A stretch of 64,000 nucleotides of DNA from Sporomusa sphaeroides DSM 2875 (GTDB lineage Bacteria; Bacillota; Negativicutes; Sporomusales; Sporomusaceae). The stretch spans positions 3,717,001-3,781,000 of the forward strand of contig NZ_CP146991.1 in NCBI RefSeq assembly GCF_001941975.2. Direction: 5' to 3'. The first letter of the stretch is position 1, and each line of letters opens with the position of its first letter. Of the stretch, positions 45,399 through 54,453 are shown piece by piece. Below the pieces are notes generated by a model. The model ran no database searches. It was given only the letters and a program-made list of their open reading frames with translations, and was not told where the DNA came from. Both the position numbers and the translations under genes were made by a program.

Positions 45399-45414
45399 TG
45401 CAAATTTTATGCCA
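45399..45414 (-). promoter_or_regulatory. Sigma-54 promoter of the purine operon
   Basis: Minus strand TGGCATAAAATTTGCA, a good -24/-12 element. The predicted transcript start is about 45388, 35 bases before dpaL. The rest of 45354-45689 holds the activator sites listed next. Confidence 0.9.
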
Positions 45415-45593
45415 ATTCTTCCTGTTGTTAGCATGATTAGATTGGATTTTTTTTATCCATCATAAATTAACACAATAAATTCCCGCCGTTTAAGCCTGTT
45501 GGCACCCTGCAGGCCCTTGGAAAATATCCCATACTTTTACCGCAATGACACAGTAAATTAGCCTTTGCCATCTTCTTTTCCTGGCACAACAGC

Positions 45594-45646
45594 GAACAAA
45601 CCATTATCAAAATGATAAAAAATATCATTTTGATAATGGTTTGTTC
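45594..45646. promoter_or_regulatory. Perfect 24-bp-arm palindrome with two activator boxes
   Basis: Arms start GAACAAACCATTATC and are exactly mirrored around AAAAA. Each arm contains a TATCA-N3-TGATA box (45605-45617 and 45623-45635), which is itself palindromic. It lies about 180-230 bp upstream of the sigma-54 promoter, the usual distance for an enhancer-binding protein. As a hairpin it also lies 44 bases past the activator stop, so a role as that gene's terminator is possible. Confidence 0.85.
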
Positions 45647-45663
45647 TGTCGTTTTCCGTCATT

Positions 45664-45680
45664 TTTATCATATTGATAAA
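45664..45680. promoter_or_regulatory. Third activator box of the purine operon
   Basis: TTTATCA-TAT-TGATAAA, the same TATCA-N3-TGATA box as in the adjacent palindrome, nine bases from the activator stop codon. Confidence 0.75.
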
Positions 45681-45689
45681 AAATTCAGA

Positions 45690-47438
45690 TTATGTTATAT
45701 CTTCTAGTTTACGGTACAAAGTGGCAATACCGATACCTAACTGTTTGGCTGCCAATTGTTTGCCCTGGGTGGTTGGGCCATACACCTTAACGGCCCGCAA
45801 AATATGTTCACGCTCTATTTCCCGCAATGGGCGGATAGAAGGGCTGGTATCCACGGCCACCGGTTCGGCCAGCTCCATCACATTCTTAGGCAAGGTATCT
45901 TTTGTCAGCAGGCCTGATTCATCAGCCATGTTAATCATAAACTCTATGGTATTTTCCATTTCCCGCACATTGCCCGGCCAGGAGTACTGCATTAATATAG
46001 CCAGGGCCTCCGGGGTAATCTTCTTAATCGCTTTGTTAAACAACCCGCTATACTTTTCAATCATGCTGTTCACTATGGCAGGAATGTCCTCAAGCCGGTT
46101 CCTCAGCGGCGGCGCTTCGATCGGAATAACATTCAGGCGGTAATACAAGTCCTCGCGGAATTTATTTTCTCTGATCAAAGCCTTAAGATTTCGATTGGTG
46201 GCGGCAATTACCCGCACATCCAGTTCAATCACCTGGTTGGAACCAATCCTTACCAGCTTGCGCTCCTGCAGCACTCTGAGAAGCTTAATCTGCAAATACA
46301 GCGGCATATCGCCGACTTCATCAAGAAAAATAATCCCTTTGTTGGCCAGCTCAAATTTCCCGATTTTACCACGCGGGTCGGCGCCGGTAAAGGCGCCCTT
46401 CACATAGCCAAACAGCTCACTTTCCAAGAGTGTGTCCGGAATTGCGCCACAGTTTATAGCAATAAACGGCTTGTCATGCCGGCTGCTTTCCGCATGAATT
46501 GCCCGGGCAATCAACTCCTTGCCTGTGCCGCTCTCGCCGGTAATAAGCACAGTAGAGTTAGAGTCGGCAATTTTAAGAATTTTGTCTTTGACTTGGCAAA
46601 TAGCCTCCGACGAACCGACAATATTCTGCAGACTTACATGGGGACCTACATTCGTAAGGCCATAAATGCCTGACTTAAATTTTTTCATTTCGTTGAAGAT
46701 AAAAATTCTTTCAAAGGGAGCCAATGCCGGTTCCAGCAGCAGCATTTCACCCATGAGTTTAAAGGTTCTGTCGCCAACAGTAACCTTATATTCCTCAACC
46801 CCTAACAAAGAGTCGCCGGTGGCTTCAATACCGATGGCCTGCTGCATCGTATCCGGCCTGAGCAGCAGCTGTTTAACGGCAGTGCTGTTGCTGTGGGCTA
46901 TCCGGCCGTGAGAATCCAACACCAGCACCCCTTTGTCCACCCCGTCAACAACCTGGCTCAAGAGCTGCATCATGGCCTGGTAACGTTCGTTTTCCCGCTG
47001 CACATACACCTTGGCACTAATGAATTCAGCAATTTGGAGCAAAAACTGGCGGTAAGTCTCAAAGTCTCCCAGCAGATTTTGTTTTTGTTCCGGGGTGGAG
47101 CAAATCAGGCCGATAACCCCGATAATTTCGCTGCCCAGTTTGATCGGGGTGCACATTTCCATTTCTTCACTGCAACAGCCATGTTTGGGGCATAACACGC
47201 AGAGCGGATGCTCTCCCGGCGTTTGAATAACCTGCGGCTCACCGGTCGCCAGCACCTGCTTGTACACCAAACCTTCTGCCGACATATCTTCGTTGATACG
47301 GTCCTGATAGATCCCGGTACCGGCAATCCGTACCAAACAGTTGTCAACAATCTCTACATCGACCTTAATAACCTGGGAAATGATCTGGGCATATTGCCGT
47401 ACAGTATCCTGGATTTCCTGCAATTCCGACTGTTTCAT
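45690..47438 (-). CDS. Sigma-54-dependent activator of the purine operon (YgeV/UacR-like)
   Basis: A 582-residue enhancer-binding protein. The N-terminal domain (about residues 1-140) is a GAF-like sensor with a cysteine group at C80, C83, C88, C89 and C96. A PAS-like domain (LVLDSHGRIAHSNSTAVKQLL) follows. The AAA+ domain has GESGTGKE, GAFTGA and FLDEVGDMP, and the C-terminal helix-turn-helix is AAKQLGIGIATLYRKLEDI. The layout and place match YgeV (UacR) of E. coli purine clusters. The start at 47438 follows AGGGAGG; the longer frame start at 47465 was rejected. It shares an operon with the DUF1904 gene. Confidence 0.9.
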   Translation of the reverse strand: MKQSELQEIQDTVRQYAQIISQVIKVDVEIVDNCLVRIAGTGIYQDRINEDMSAEGLVYKQVLATGEPQVIQTPGEHPLCVLCPKHGCCSEEMEMCTPIKLGSEIIGVIGLICSTPEQKQNLLGDFETYRQFLLQIAEFISAKVYVQRENERYQAMMQLLSQVVDGVDKGVLVLDSHGRIAHSNSTAVKQLLLRPDTMQQAIGIEATGDSLLGVEEYKVTVGDRTFKLMGEMLLLEPALAPFERIFIFNEMKKFKSGIYGLTNVGPHVSLQNIVGSSEAICQVKDKILKIADSNSTVLITGESGTGKELIARAIHAESSRHDKPFIAINCGAIPDTLLESELFGYVKGAFTGADPRGKIGKFELANKGIIFLDEVGDMPLYLQIKLLRVLQERKLVRIGSNQVIELDVRVIAATNRNLKALIRENKFREDLYYRLNVIPIEAPPLRNRLEDIPAIVNSMIEKYSGLFNKAIKKITPEALAILMQYSWPGNVREMENTIEFMINMADESGLLTKDTLPKNVMELAEPVAVDTSPSIRPLREIEREHILRAVKVYGPTTQGKQLAAKQLGIGIATLYRKLEDIT

Positions 47439-47471
47439 CCGGCCAGCCTCCCTGTCCTGCGCCAAGACGCC

Positions 47472-47798
47472 TTAGTAATGTCTGTCGTTCTCGTAATACC
47501 TGCTTTCCTCTAAAACTACAAAAAAAGTCTCCACCTGCGGGCTGCCGGCGCGCTGTGCCTGCCGGCAAATAGCCTGCGCCACCTGATCCTGCACTGCCTG
47601 CCCCCGGTCAAACCAGTTCACCTGCACAAACGGAGTAATCGGCTGTTCCTGGCCGTCCTGGATAAAAACACTCTGTACGGCCTCGATAGTAAAATATTCA
47701 CGCGGACAGCCGATAATCTGCGTCAACTCGTCAACCAGCGGCTTGCTTAGCTGTTTAATTGTTTCGATATTCATGCCTTTGATAATCAGTTGCGGCAT
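47472..47798 (-). CDS. DUF1904 family small protein
   Basis: A 108-residue protein of the DUF1904 family, related in fold to tautomerases (MPQLIIKGMNIETIKQLSKP, with proline after the initiator). It has EYFTIEAVQSVFI and FVQVNWFDRGQ. A catalytic role as tautomerase is conceivable because Pro2 is present, but unproven. It is upstream of the sigma-54 activator with a 33-base gap, so it is probably in the same transcript. ATG 47798 follows AAGGAGGAAA. Confidence 0.8.
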   Translation of the reverse strand: MPQLIIKGMNIETIKQLSKPLVDELTQIIGCPREYFTIEAVQSVFIQDGQEQPITPFVQVNWFDRGQAVQDQVAQAICRQAQRAGSPQVETFFVVLEESRYYENDRHY

Positions 47799-47986
47799 AG
47801 TGGTTTCCTCCTTGATCGTTTTACTATTAGCTTAGTACCCGGACTTTATTTTTGTCAAGATCACAGGTTTTGGCGGGATAAAAACTTAACTGGATAATCA
47901 GCCATAAAATACTTAGATTGTTCTCAAACAGTTTCGCAGACAATAATAAAAATCCTATCAAATCCTTGCAATGAAAGGAGCATGTT

Positions 47987-49258
47987 ATGAAGCACACCAG
48001 CCGCAGAAAAAGTGCCAAGCGTAAATACAAACGCTTACTTGCCGCGCTTACCGGCGCCGCTATTGTAAGCTCGGCTTTGCTGCCAGGCCTCCCCATAACC
48101 ACGGCCTATGCTGCCGAAAACCCCCAGGTTGCCGCACCTGCCCCCACGGTTGAGGAAAGCAAAGCTCCCGCCCCTGTTAAGGAACAACCCAATAAGGAGC
48201 AGTCCAATAAGGAACAGCCGAATAAGGAACGCCCCAACAAAGAACAGCCTGATAAGCAGCAGCCAAATAAGGAACAGCCCAATAAGCAAGGCGATAAAGA
48301 CCGTGACCGCCCCACCGAGCAGCACAAGGGTTCCGGCTCACCGGTGGCAGTGGTTAAAGCAGCCGCCGCAACCTATGGGTTTGATGCCCGGCGTGACAAC
48401 TTTACCCTGCAGTCAAGCACTTCAACCGAAGCAGTCGTTCTCGTGCACACCACCAGCGGCAAAACCTTCAAGGTCCTGTTAAACAAAACCAGGGACCAAT
48501 GGAGCATTACCAGCGTTAAAACCATAGTCAGCGGCGGTATCCATTCCAGTGATCCGGTGGAGGTGGTAAGAGACAATGCCGGCGTCTTTGGCTTTGACAA
48601 AGTCAAAGACCGTTTCAGCTTATTATCGGTAGCCGGCAACAAGGCGGTTGTCCAGGTAAAAACCAGCGGCCAAACCTTCAAAGTTGATTTGGAACGCAGC
48701 GGTGCCAGGTGGGTGATTACTACCATTCGCGGCATCGGCAACAGCCAGTATCCTGCCACCTATCGTCCGGCCAGCCTGTTCGGTTACCGGACCTCAGTCA
48801 CGGCCGTGCCGGTGGTGCCGGTCGGCGAGCGGATCTTGTACCTTAACAGCAATTATACCGATTGGAGCTGGCGGGAAAGCGGCTACCCGGCCAATATGAA
48901 GCTGGGAGTTCTGCTGGCAAAGCCTGATCCGGCCAATCCGCTCGGCATCCCTGATGCAATTATCGAAAAAGCCGCCGACATTGATTTTGGCCGGCAGCTG
49001 GTGCTGTACGCCCATATCGGCTCGGTAGCCGACCAAGGCTATGGCATTGCCATCGAAAGGGTTGTGCAGACAGGCAACGACCTGACTGTCAGTGTCAGAA
49101 CCAAGAGCCCGTCAGATAACCGGATGTGGTTCCCCTCTGTCACCAACGAAATGATTCCCCTTGACCGGTTATCCCTGAACTTCAACAAGCCCATCCAAAT
49201 CAAATTCATCGACCAAAACGGAACTGTGCTGAACAACTATACCTTGCATACAAGGTAA
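47987..49258 (+). CDS. Exported protein with KEQPN repeats and a PrcB-like C-terminal domain
   Basis: A 423-residue protein. A basic N-terminus (RRKSAKRKYKRLL) and hydrophobic core with AYA at about residue 43 make a signal peptide. A linker of pentapeptide repeats (NKEQP type, residues about 64-98) follows. Two similar units of about 65 residues (YGFDARRDNFTLQSS... and FGFDKVKDRFSLLSV..., each ending in W-x-I-T) come next. The C-terminal third (DFGRQLVLYAHIGSV, GYGIAIERVVQTGNDLTVSV) resembles the PrcB C-terminal domain. It is likely secreted or surface bound and may bind a protease or envelope component. No operon partner. ATG 47987 follows AAAGGAG. Confidence 0.8.
   Translation: MKHTSRRKSAKRKYKRLLAALTGAAIVSSALLPGLPITTAYAAENPQVAAPAPTVEESKAPAPVKEQPNKEQSNKEQPNKERPNKEQPDKQQPNKEQPNKQGDKDRDRPTEQHKGSGSPVAVVKAAAATYGFDARRDNFTLQSSTSTEAVVLVHTTSGKTFKVLLNKTRDQWSITSVKTIVSGGIHSSDPVEVVRDNAGVFGFDKVKDRFSLLSVAGNKAVVQVKTSGQTFKVDLERSGARWVITTIRGIGNSQYPATYRPASLFGYRTSVTAVPVVPVGERILYLNSNYTDWSWRESGYPANMKLGVLLAKPDPANPLGIPDAIIEKAADIDFGRQLVLYAHIGSVADQGYGIAIERVVQTGNDLTVSVRTKSPSDNRMWFPSVTNEMIPLDRLSLNFNKPIQIKFIDQNGTVLNNYTLHTR
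48191..48280 (+). repeat. Six 15-bp repeats encoding NKEQP-type units
   Basis: Period 15 bases, consensus AATAAGGAACAGCCC, six units plus degenerate flanks. The encoded Asn-Lys-Glu-Gln-Pro repeat forms a charged flexible linker. The repeat number may vary between strains by slippage. Confidence 0.85.
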
Positions 49259-49276
49259 CAGCCCTGGTTTTCCCGG

Positions 49277-50197
49277 CTAACCCAACAATACCTTGCGGTC
49301 ATGGCCATATTGAAACTCGAGTTTCCTAATGGCCGCCGTCATATCATCGGCATTCACAATTTGCTGCCACATGCGCTGCAGCAAATAGAGAGTCTTGTCC
49401 AGCCCGTAAATATAAAAAGGCTTTTTAAAGACAAAGCTCACCAGAAAATTCTCAAGCAACCCGGCTCCGGGCGCCGTCACAGACGGCGTCCGGGCAACAG
49501 CCAGCCTGTCCAAATAATCATAATTGCTGCGGAATAAGGTTGTCAGCGCTCTCCCGATGGTCTCATCCCGGGCTAAGCCATTTACCGCATTAACGGTATC
49601 GGCAAGAAAGTCTAACCGCTCACTGAGCGGCAACCCCCGGTATTGCAGGATATCAATAAAATGGGTTTCCAGTTCAAAGTAATAATGCAGCGGCTTCCTG
49701 GCCGGCTGCTGAACAGGGTACACCGCAACCGCATAGCTGTCATCGGCTACTGCGGTTGGCTGTTTCTCCGCTTTGACAATGCTCAGCGCCGCCTCCCGGT
49801 CAGCCAGTTTCAGAACCGCCGGGCAGCTGAAGCTGAGCGTCAGTTCAATCCCCCGCGCCGTGCTCATGGGGTAGCGGGGAAAGGTCTGGCAAACAGCGTC
49901 AAGCTGGCTGTGACCGGCCTCACGATGCAGCCGGCACCGGTTGCCGGTATCCAAAAACCAGCAACCGCCGCCGGCCTGTTTGGCGATATAGGCATATTCA
50001 CCATACCCTGCCGACTCCTGCAGCCTGATAAACGCCTGATCAAATTCGGCCTGGCGCCCGGTACCAGCAAACAGCGCTTCATTTCGCCGGTAGCTGGTTT
50101 CACTCAGGGTAACCTGCCACTGATTGCGGCAGCAGGCGCCACACATTTGACAGGAAAATTGCTCTACTATATCGGTGTAAATAAACACTCTTCTCAC
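49277..50197 (-). CDS. YkgJ/FliB-type cysteine cluster protein
   Basis: A 306-residue protein with the cysteine set C16, C19, C22, C23 (CQMCGACCRN) followed by GGCWFLDTGNRCRLHREAG and AVCQTFPRYP. This arrangement belongs to the zinc/iron-chelating YkgJ family, which also includes the flagellin lysine N-methylase FliB. FliB is usually longer (about 400 residues), so methylase activity is uncertain. The rest of the chain is helical and without known motifs. It is followed, upstream on the DNA, by a DUF1232 gene in the same direction. Confidence 0.75.
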   Translation of the reverse strand: MRRVFIYTDIVEQFSCQMCGACCRNQWQVTLSETSYRRNEALFAGTGRQAEFDQAFIRLQESAGYGEYAYIAKQAGGGCWFLDTGNRCRLHREAGHSQLDAVCQTFPRYPMSTARGIELTLSFSCPAVLKLADREAALSIVKAEKQPTAVADDSYAVAVYPVQQPARKPLHYYFELETHFIDILQYRGLPLSERLDFLADTVNAVNGLARDETIGRALTTLFRSNYDYLDRLAVARTPSVTAPGAGLLENFLVSFVFKKPFYIYGLDKTLYLLQRMWQQIVNADDMTAAIRKLEFQYGHDRKVLLG

Positions 50198-50218
50198 TAT
50201 CCCTGTATACAGTTTACA

Positions 50219-50608
50219 CTATTCAAAGAAAACCTTACGGAAAAGGGCTATCACCAAAACAATCCAGCCTATGGCAGCTATGGCTAGGATGCCAATAATA
50301 TAGGGCATCCGTCTGCCCCATTTTTCACTTTGCCGCCTGCTTTCCGCCAATACCGGCGCAGGCAGCAGCCTGGTCAAATACAGCAGCGCACCGGTAGCCA
50401 GGGCAGCATCATCGACAATGCCCAGCAAAGGCAAATAATCGGGCAGCAGATCGATCGGGCTAAGCAAATAGATAACCAGCGCCGCCAATATGCCTTTAAG
50501 ATAATTAGGAGTCAGGGGATGCCGCCAGGCATAATATAAGATCATGCCATTATCCCGCAAAAGCTTCAGCCAGACTCCAAACTGAAACAGGCGTGCTCCC
50601 TTATTCAC
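50219..50608 (-). CDS. DUF1232 (YkvA) family membrane protein
   Basis: A 129-residue protein. The segment AALVIYLLSPIDLLPDYLPLLGIVDDAAL is the DUF1232 signature. A C-terminal membrane helix (IIGILAIAAIGWIVLVIALF) follows. The function of the family is unknown. It ends 21 bases before the cysteine-cluster gene and likely shares its transcript. The start at 50608 was not confirmed by a strong ribosome site. Confidence 0.8.
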   Translation of the reverse strand: MNKGARLFQFGVWLKLLRDNGMILYYAWRHPLTPNYLKGILAALVIYLLSPIDLLPDYLPLLGIVDDAALATGALLYLTRLLPAPVLAESRRQSEKWGRRMPYIIGILAIAAIGWIVLVIALFRKVFFE

Positions 50609-50667
50609 ACTATCACCAACCTAACAGCAAAATTCCCGCAATCCACCGGCCTTGCTTAACACCAGTT

Positions 50668-52092
50668 CTACTGCCCTGACACCGTCTTGCCGGCCCGCTT
50701 ACAGGAAATCAGCATCCCGGCGACAGCCAGGCCGGCACCGACAAACAGCGCCGCCTGATACCCGTCCATAAAAGCGGCCGCCTGCTGCGCCGGTGTTGGC
50801 TGGCTAAGCCCGCTCAGGCTGACCATACGCTGGTGCTCCAAAATAGCTACCGCCAAAGCGGTGCCACAGACCATGCCAAAATTGCGCGCCAGGGCATTGA
50901 TGCCGCCGGCCACCCCCAACTGCCGGGGCTCGACAGCACTCATCACACTATTATTATTAGGAGACTGAAACAAACCGTTACCCAAACCCATAAGTGCCTG
51001 GGAAGCTAAAATCAACCACAAACCCGAACCAGCCTGCAGATTTGCCGTAATCACCAACCCCGCTGCCAGCACTCCCAGACCTGAGGTGGTTAACGCCACC
51101 GGGCCGACCTTGTCCGACAACATGCCGCTGAGCGGGGCAACCACCGCCATAACCAAAGGAAAGGCCGACATAATAAGGCCAATCTTGCCCGGCGAAAAAG
51201 CCATTATATCATGCAGAAAATACGGTACCAGCAAACTGCTGCTGAACATGGCCATGAAGGAGAGCAGTCCTGCCAAATTGCCTGTGGAAAAATCCCGGTT
51301 CTTAAATATCGATAATTCCAGCATTGGCTGCGCTACACGCTTTTCATACCGGATAAACAGCACAAACAGGACCAGGGAAAACAGGATACAGCCAAGTGTC
51401 ATCAGCGAAAGCCAACCCCACTCGGTGCCATTATTCAGGGCCAGCAGCAAGCTGGCCATGCCTGCCGCAAACAGGGCGGCACCTAAATAATCGATCGTCT
51501 CCTGCCGCCGCTCCCGGTCAACAGGCAAAATCAGCCGTGCTCCGGCATAACCGAGCACACCTACGGGAATATTGACAAAGAATATAGCATGCCAGTCAAA
51601 AGCTTCCACCAGCAGGCCGCCTAAGCCCGGTCCGCACAGGCTGCCCAACGCCACGATAGTGCCAATCATTCCCAGCACCTTTCCCCGTTCGTTGGGCGGA
51701 AAAAAACTGGTGACAATGGCCATGGCATTAGCCATTAACACAGAGGCACCAATGGCCTGCAGCACGCGAAAGGCGGTCAGCATCCCAATGGAACTGGCTG
51801 TCCCGCATAATAATGAGGCTGCCGTAAAGCCGGCAAAACCATAGCCAAACAGTTTACTGCGCCCCAGTACATCACCCAGCCGTCCCATCAGCGGCAAGAG
51901 GCTGGTAATCACCAGCAAATACGCAGTTACCACCCACTGGGCTGTGGCAATATTGCTATGTAACGCGGTGGTAATGGGCGGCAAAGCCACATTAACAATC
52001 GATGCAGTCAGGGTGGACATGAACGTTCCGGTGCCAACAACACCAAAAATCAGCCATTTATAATAGCTATAACCTTGCAGCCTTTCTTGCAC
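50668..52092 (-). CDS. MFS transporter of the DHA2 (EmrB/QacA) drug family
   Basis: A 474-residue protein with about 14 predicted membrane helices. Typical motifs are NVALPPITTALHSNIATAQWVVTAYLL in helix 1-2, LMGRLGDVLGRSKLF after helix 2, and GPGLGGLLVEAFDWHAIFFVNIPVG in helix 5 (motif C). It is probably a proton-driven exporter of drugs or other organic compounds. GTG 52092 is preferred because GAGAGGAG stands eight bases before it; the longer frame start lies beyond. The gene is divergent from helD with a shared operator-like palindrome between them. Confidence 0.88.
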   Translation of the reverse strand: MQERLQGYSYYKWLIFGVVGTGTFMSTLTASIVNVALPPITTALHSNIATAQWVVTAYLLVITSLLPLMGRLGDVLGRSKLFGYGFAGFTAASLLCGTASSIGMLTAFRVLQAIGASVLMANAMAIVTSFFPPNERGKVLGMIGTIVALGSLCGPGLGGLLVEAFDWHAIFFVNIPVGVLGYAGARLILPVDRERRQETIDYLGAALFAAGMASLLLALNNGTEWGWLSLMTLGCILFSLVLFVLFIRYEKRVAQPMLELSIFKNRDFSTGNLAGLLSFMAMFSSSLLVPYFLHDIMAFSPGKIGLIMSAFPLVMAVVAPLSGMLSDKVGPVALTTSGLGVLAAGLVITANLQAGSGLWLILASQALMGLGNGLFQSPNNNSVMSAVEPRQLGVAGGINALARNFGMVCGTALAVAILEHQRMVSLSGLSQPTPAQQAAAFMDGYQAALFVGAGLAVAGMLISCKRAGKTVSGQ

Positions 52093-52156
52093 GCGGCTAC
52101 TCCTCTCATTATCGGTATACAGACCTGTCAAATTACCCAGACAAGACAAAACCACT

Positions 52157-52194
52157 TGCTAAATAGTATACCATCGTCCTATACTATTTTAGCA
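52157..52194. promoter_or_regulatory. Operator-like palindrome between the MFS and helD genes
   Basis: TGCTAAATAGTATA and TATACTATTTTAGCA are inverted around a 9-base centre, differing only by one A in the run. It lies in the 155-base divergent promoter region, and may bind a repressor controlling the pump, helD or both. No regulator gene is adjacent. Confidence 0.6.
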
Positions 52195-52247
52195 GACCTG
52201 AAACACAATGTTAAGGTACTGAAGAAGCGAACGCGAGGTAAACAGCC

Positions 52248-54419
52248 ATGAGCAATCATCCTGATTTTCTCCATGAACAACAGCATTTATCCGAAACCAT
52301 CAAAAACATGCAGCAGATTATTAAAGATCTGGAAAACGATATGGACAACCGGGTGCACCAAATTAACAAGTCACTGTCCACCAAAGATGAAGTCAGCGCC
52401 TATGTCCACTCCCTCATGAAGAGCGACCATGCACGTAAAGCTGCCGATATCGCCCAGGCACTGGACTGTCCCTATTTTGGCCGGGTGGATTTCCGGGAAG
52501 ACGGGGCCGGGACTTTTGATCAGTATTACATCGGCCGGACAAAAGTGGCTAAACTGGATATTGAAAGTGTCCGGGATATCCTGGTGTTCGACTGGCGCGA
52601 TCCGGTATCCACTATTTTCTACGAAGCCCAGGACGGACGCGCCAGCTATGAAGTGCTGGGCCGCTACACCTACACCGGTGATGTCAGCCTCAAACGCCAG
52701 TATAAGATTGAAGACCGGCAGCTTATCTCCATGTCGGAGGACAACATTCTAAGCAAAATCATGTCCCGGCAGCAAGAATCGCTGATTGCCGACCCGTTTC
52801 TGCTTGAACGGCTATTGCAGGGTGCCGGCGACCGCCTGAAAGATATTGTTACCTCCATCCGGTCAGAACAAAACCAGATTATCCGCGAACCGCTAAATCA
52901 AGTCACCATCATTCAGGGGGTAGCTGGCTCAGGCAAAACCACCATCGGCCTGCACCGTTTGTCCTACCTGTTGTACAATGAAAAGCTCAACCCGGCAAAA
53001 CTGGTCATTGTGGCTCCCAATAAAATCTTTTTAGACTATATTTCCGACCTGCTGCCTGAAATTGATGCCCAGGATGTCAACCAGACAACGTTTCCCGACA
53101 TGGCGGCCGCCATTATGCAGCTTGCTCCGGTTATCAGCCACACAGCGCCTAACAGCAAAGAGCTTGCCGCCGCAGCCAGGTGGAAAGGCACACCGGAATT
53201 TATCAAGGTAATGAACATATTTTTGGAAAAACGGTTAGAAAAATTTTGCCTAAAACTGAAAGCGCTGAGCCTGTTTGACAATCAGCTCACCATTACCAGG
53301 GAACAGCAGCTGGAAAAAGTTCTGGAAGGCGCTTCTGTTCCCTATAACGAGCGGCTGCAATCCCTGCAAAAATATATTCGCTTCCGGCTAAAAAACTTTG
53401 TGGAAGTCTATGAAGCACGCTATAAACGGGGCGAAGCACACGCCGACGAAAAAACGGCAGCCCGTTATGCTGCCGAAAGTGAAGCATTTGATAAAAAGCA
53501 TTTTACCAAATGGCCGTTTCTGGAATTATTACCGGCTTATGCCGAACTTATGCAGGACAAAGCCGCCTGGCGCAAGGTAAAACCGCCTGGCGTTAACGTC
53601 GATATACTGACAGCCCACACCCTGGCAAACCTTGAGTCCGGCCAGGTCGACCGCGACGATCTGGCACCGCTATGTTATCTCAAATACCTGCTGGACGGCT
53701 TCAACCATGTGGAACGGTTTGACCATATTGCCATTGACGAAGGCCAGGACATCAACCTGTTGGAGTACCTCATCCTCTTACGCCTTTCCCGCAATACCTC
53801 CTTTACCATCATGGGCGACATGTCCCAGGCCATCCATACCGACCGGGGACTTACCAGTTGGCAGTCACTTTTAAAAGAGGTATTTGCCGAAGCCAAATGC
53901 CGCTACTATGAAGTCAATTTCAGCTATCGTTCAGCCAAAGAAATTGTCGATTTGTTCAACAAGGTCATGCCTGCCGACCGCTCTAAGGCCATTCCGGTCT
54001 ATGAGATCGGCCGGCAGCCGGTTATTGAAGAGGCCCCCACCGCCCTGACCGCCCTGCAGCGAACCATCCAGACCATTGAAGAATTTCAAAGCCTGGGCTG
54101 TAAATCTATCGGCATCCTGACCAAAGCAGAAGCCGACAGCCACAAACTCTACGAGGGGCTGCAAGCCGCCGCTGCCCAGCTTGCCAATCTCCATCTGATT
54201 ACCAGCAGCGAGTTGAGCTACCATGGCGGCATCACCGTCGCCCCCATACTGCTGGCTAAGGGACTGGAGTTTGACGGTGTTATTATCTGGAATGCTTCTG
54301 ACAGGAAATTCACCGCCGATTACCAGGATGCCAAGCTGCTCTATGTCGCCATGTCCCGGGCCATGTATTACCTGCATATCTTCCATCAGGGCAGGCTTAC
54401 TCCCTTGCTGAAAGGCTAA
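52248..54419 (+). CDS. helD: HelD-like UvrD/Rep-family helicase (RNA polymerase recycling factor)
   Basis: A 723-residue protein with an N-terminal coiled coil (SETIKNMQQIIKDLENDMDN). The Walker A motif is QGVAGSGKTTIGLHRL (about residue 222), Walker B is IAIDEGQDINLLEY, and later motifs MGDMSQAI, NFSYRSAKEI and AKGLEFDGVIIWN are of superfamily 1. HelD removes stalled RNA polymerase and in some bacteria confers rifamycin tolerance. The length matches the family. Divergent pairing with a drug pump suggests a joint stress response. ATG 52248 follows CGAGG. Confidence 0.88.
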   Translation: MSNHPDFLHEQQHLSETIKNMQQIIKDLENDMDNRVHQINKSLSTKDEVSAYVHSLMKSDHARKAADIAQALDCPYFGRVDFREDGAGTFDQYYIGRTKVAKLDIESVRDILVFDWRDPVSTIFYEAQDGRASYEVLGRYTYTGDVSLKRQYKIEDRQLISMSEDNILSKIMSRQQESLIADPFLLERLLQGAGDRLKDIVTSIRSEQNQIIREPLNQVTIIQGVAGSGKTTIGLHRLSYLLYNEKLNPAKLVIVAPNKIFLDYISDLLPEIDAQDVNQTTFPDMAAAIMQLAPVISHTAPNSKELAAAARWKGTPEFIKVMNIFLEKRLEKFCLKLKALSLFDNQLTITREQQLEKVLEGASVPYNERLQSLQKYIRFRLKNFVEVYEARYKRGEAHADEKTAARYAAESEAFDKKHFTKWPFLELLPAYAELMQDKAAWRKVKPPGVNVDILTAHTLANLESGQVDRDDLAPLCYLKYLLDGFNHVERFDHIAIDEGQDINLLEYLILLRLSRNTSFTIMGDMSQAIHTDRGLTSWQSLLKEVFAEAKCRYYEVNFSYRSAKEIVDLFNKVMPADRSKAIPVYEIGRQPVIEEAPTALTALQRTIQTIEEFQSLGCKSIGILTKAEADSHKLYEGLQAAAAQLANLHLITSSELSYHGGITVAPILLAKGLEFDGVIIWNASDRKFTADYQDAKLLYVAMSRAMYYLHIFHQGRLTPLLKG

Positions 54420-54453
54420 ATTATACCCATGACAAGATCGCGTAAGAAAATTA

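Noticed and set aside
48187-48290. The 15-bp repeats as a CRISPR-like or satellite array
   Set aside because: The repeats are in frame, encode a regular pentapeptide linker and have no spacers.
49277-50197. Flagellin lysine N-methylase FliB
   Set aside because: The cysteine set is related, but the protein is about 100 residues shorter and no flagellar gene is nearby, so only the broader family is given.
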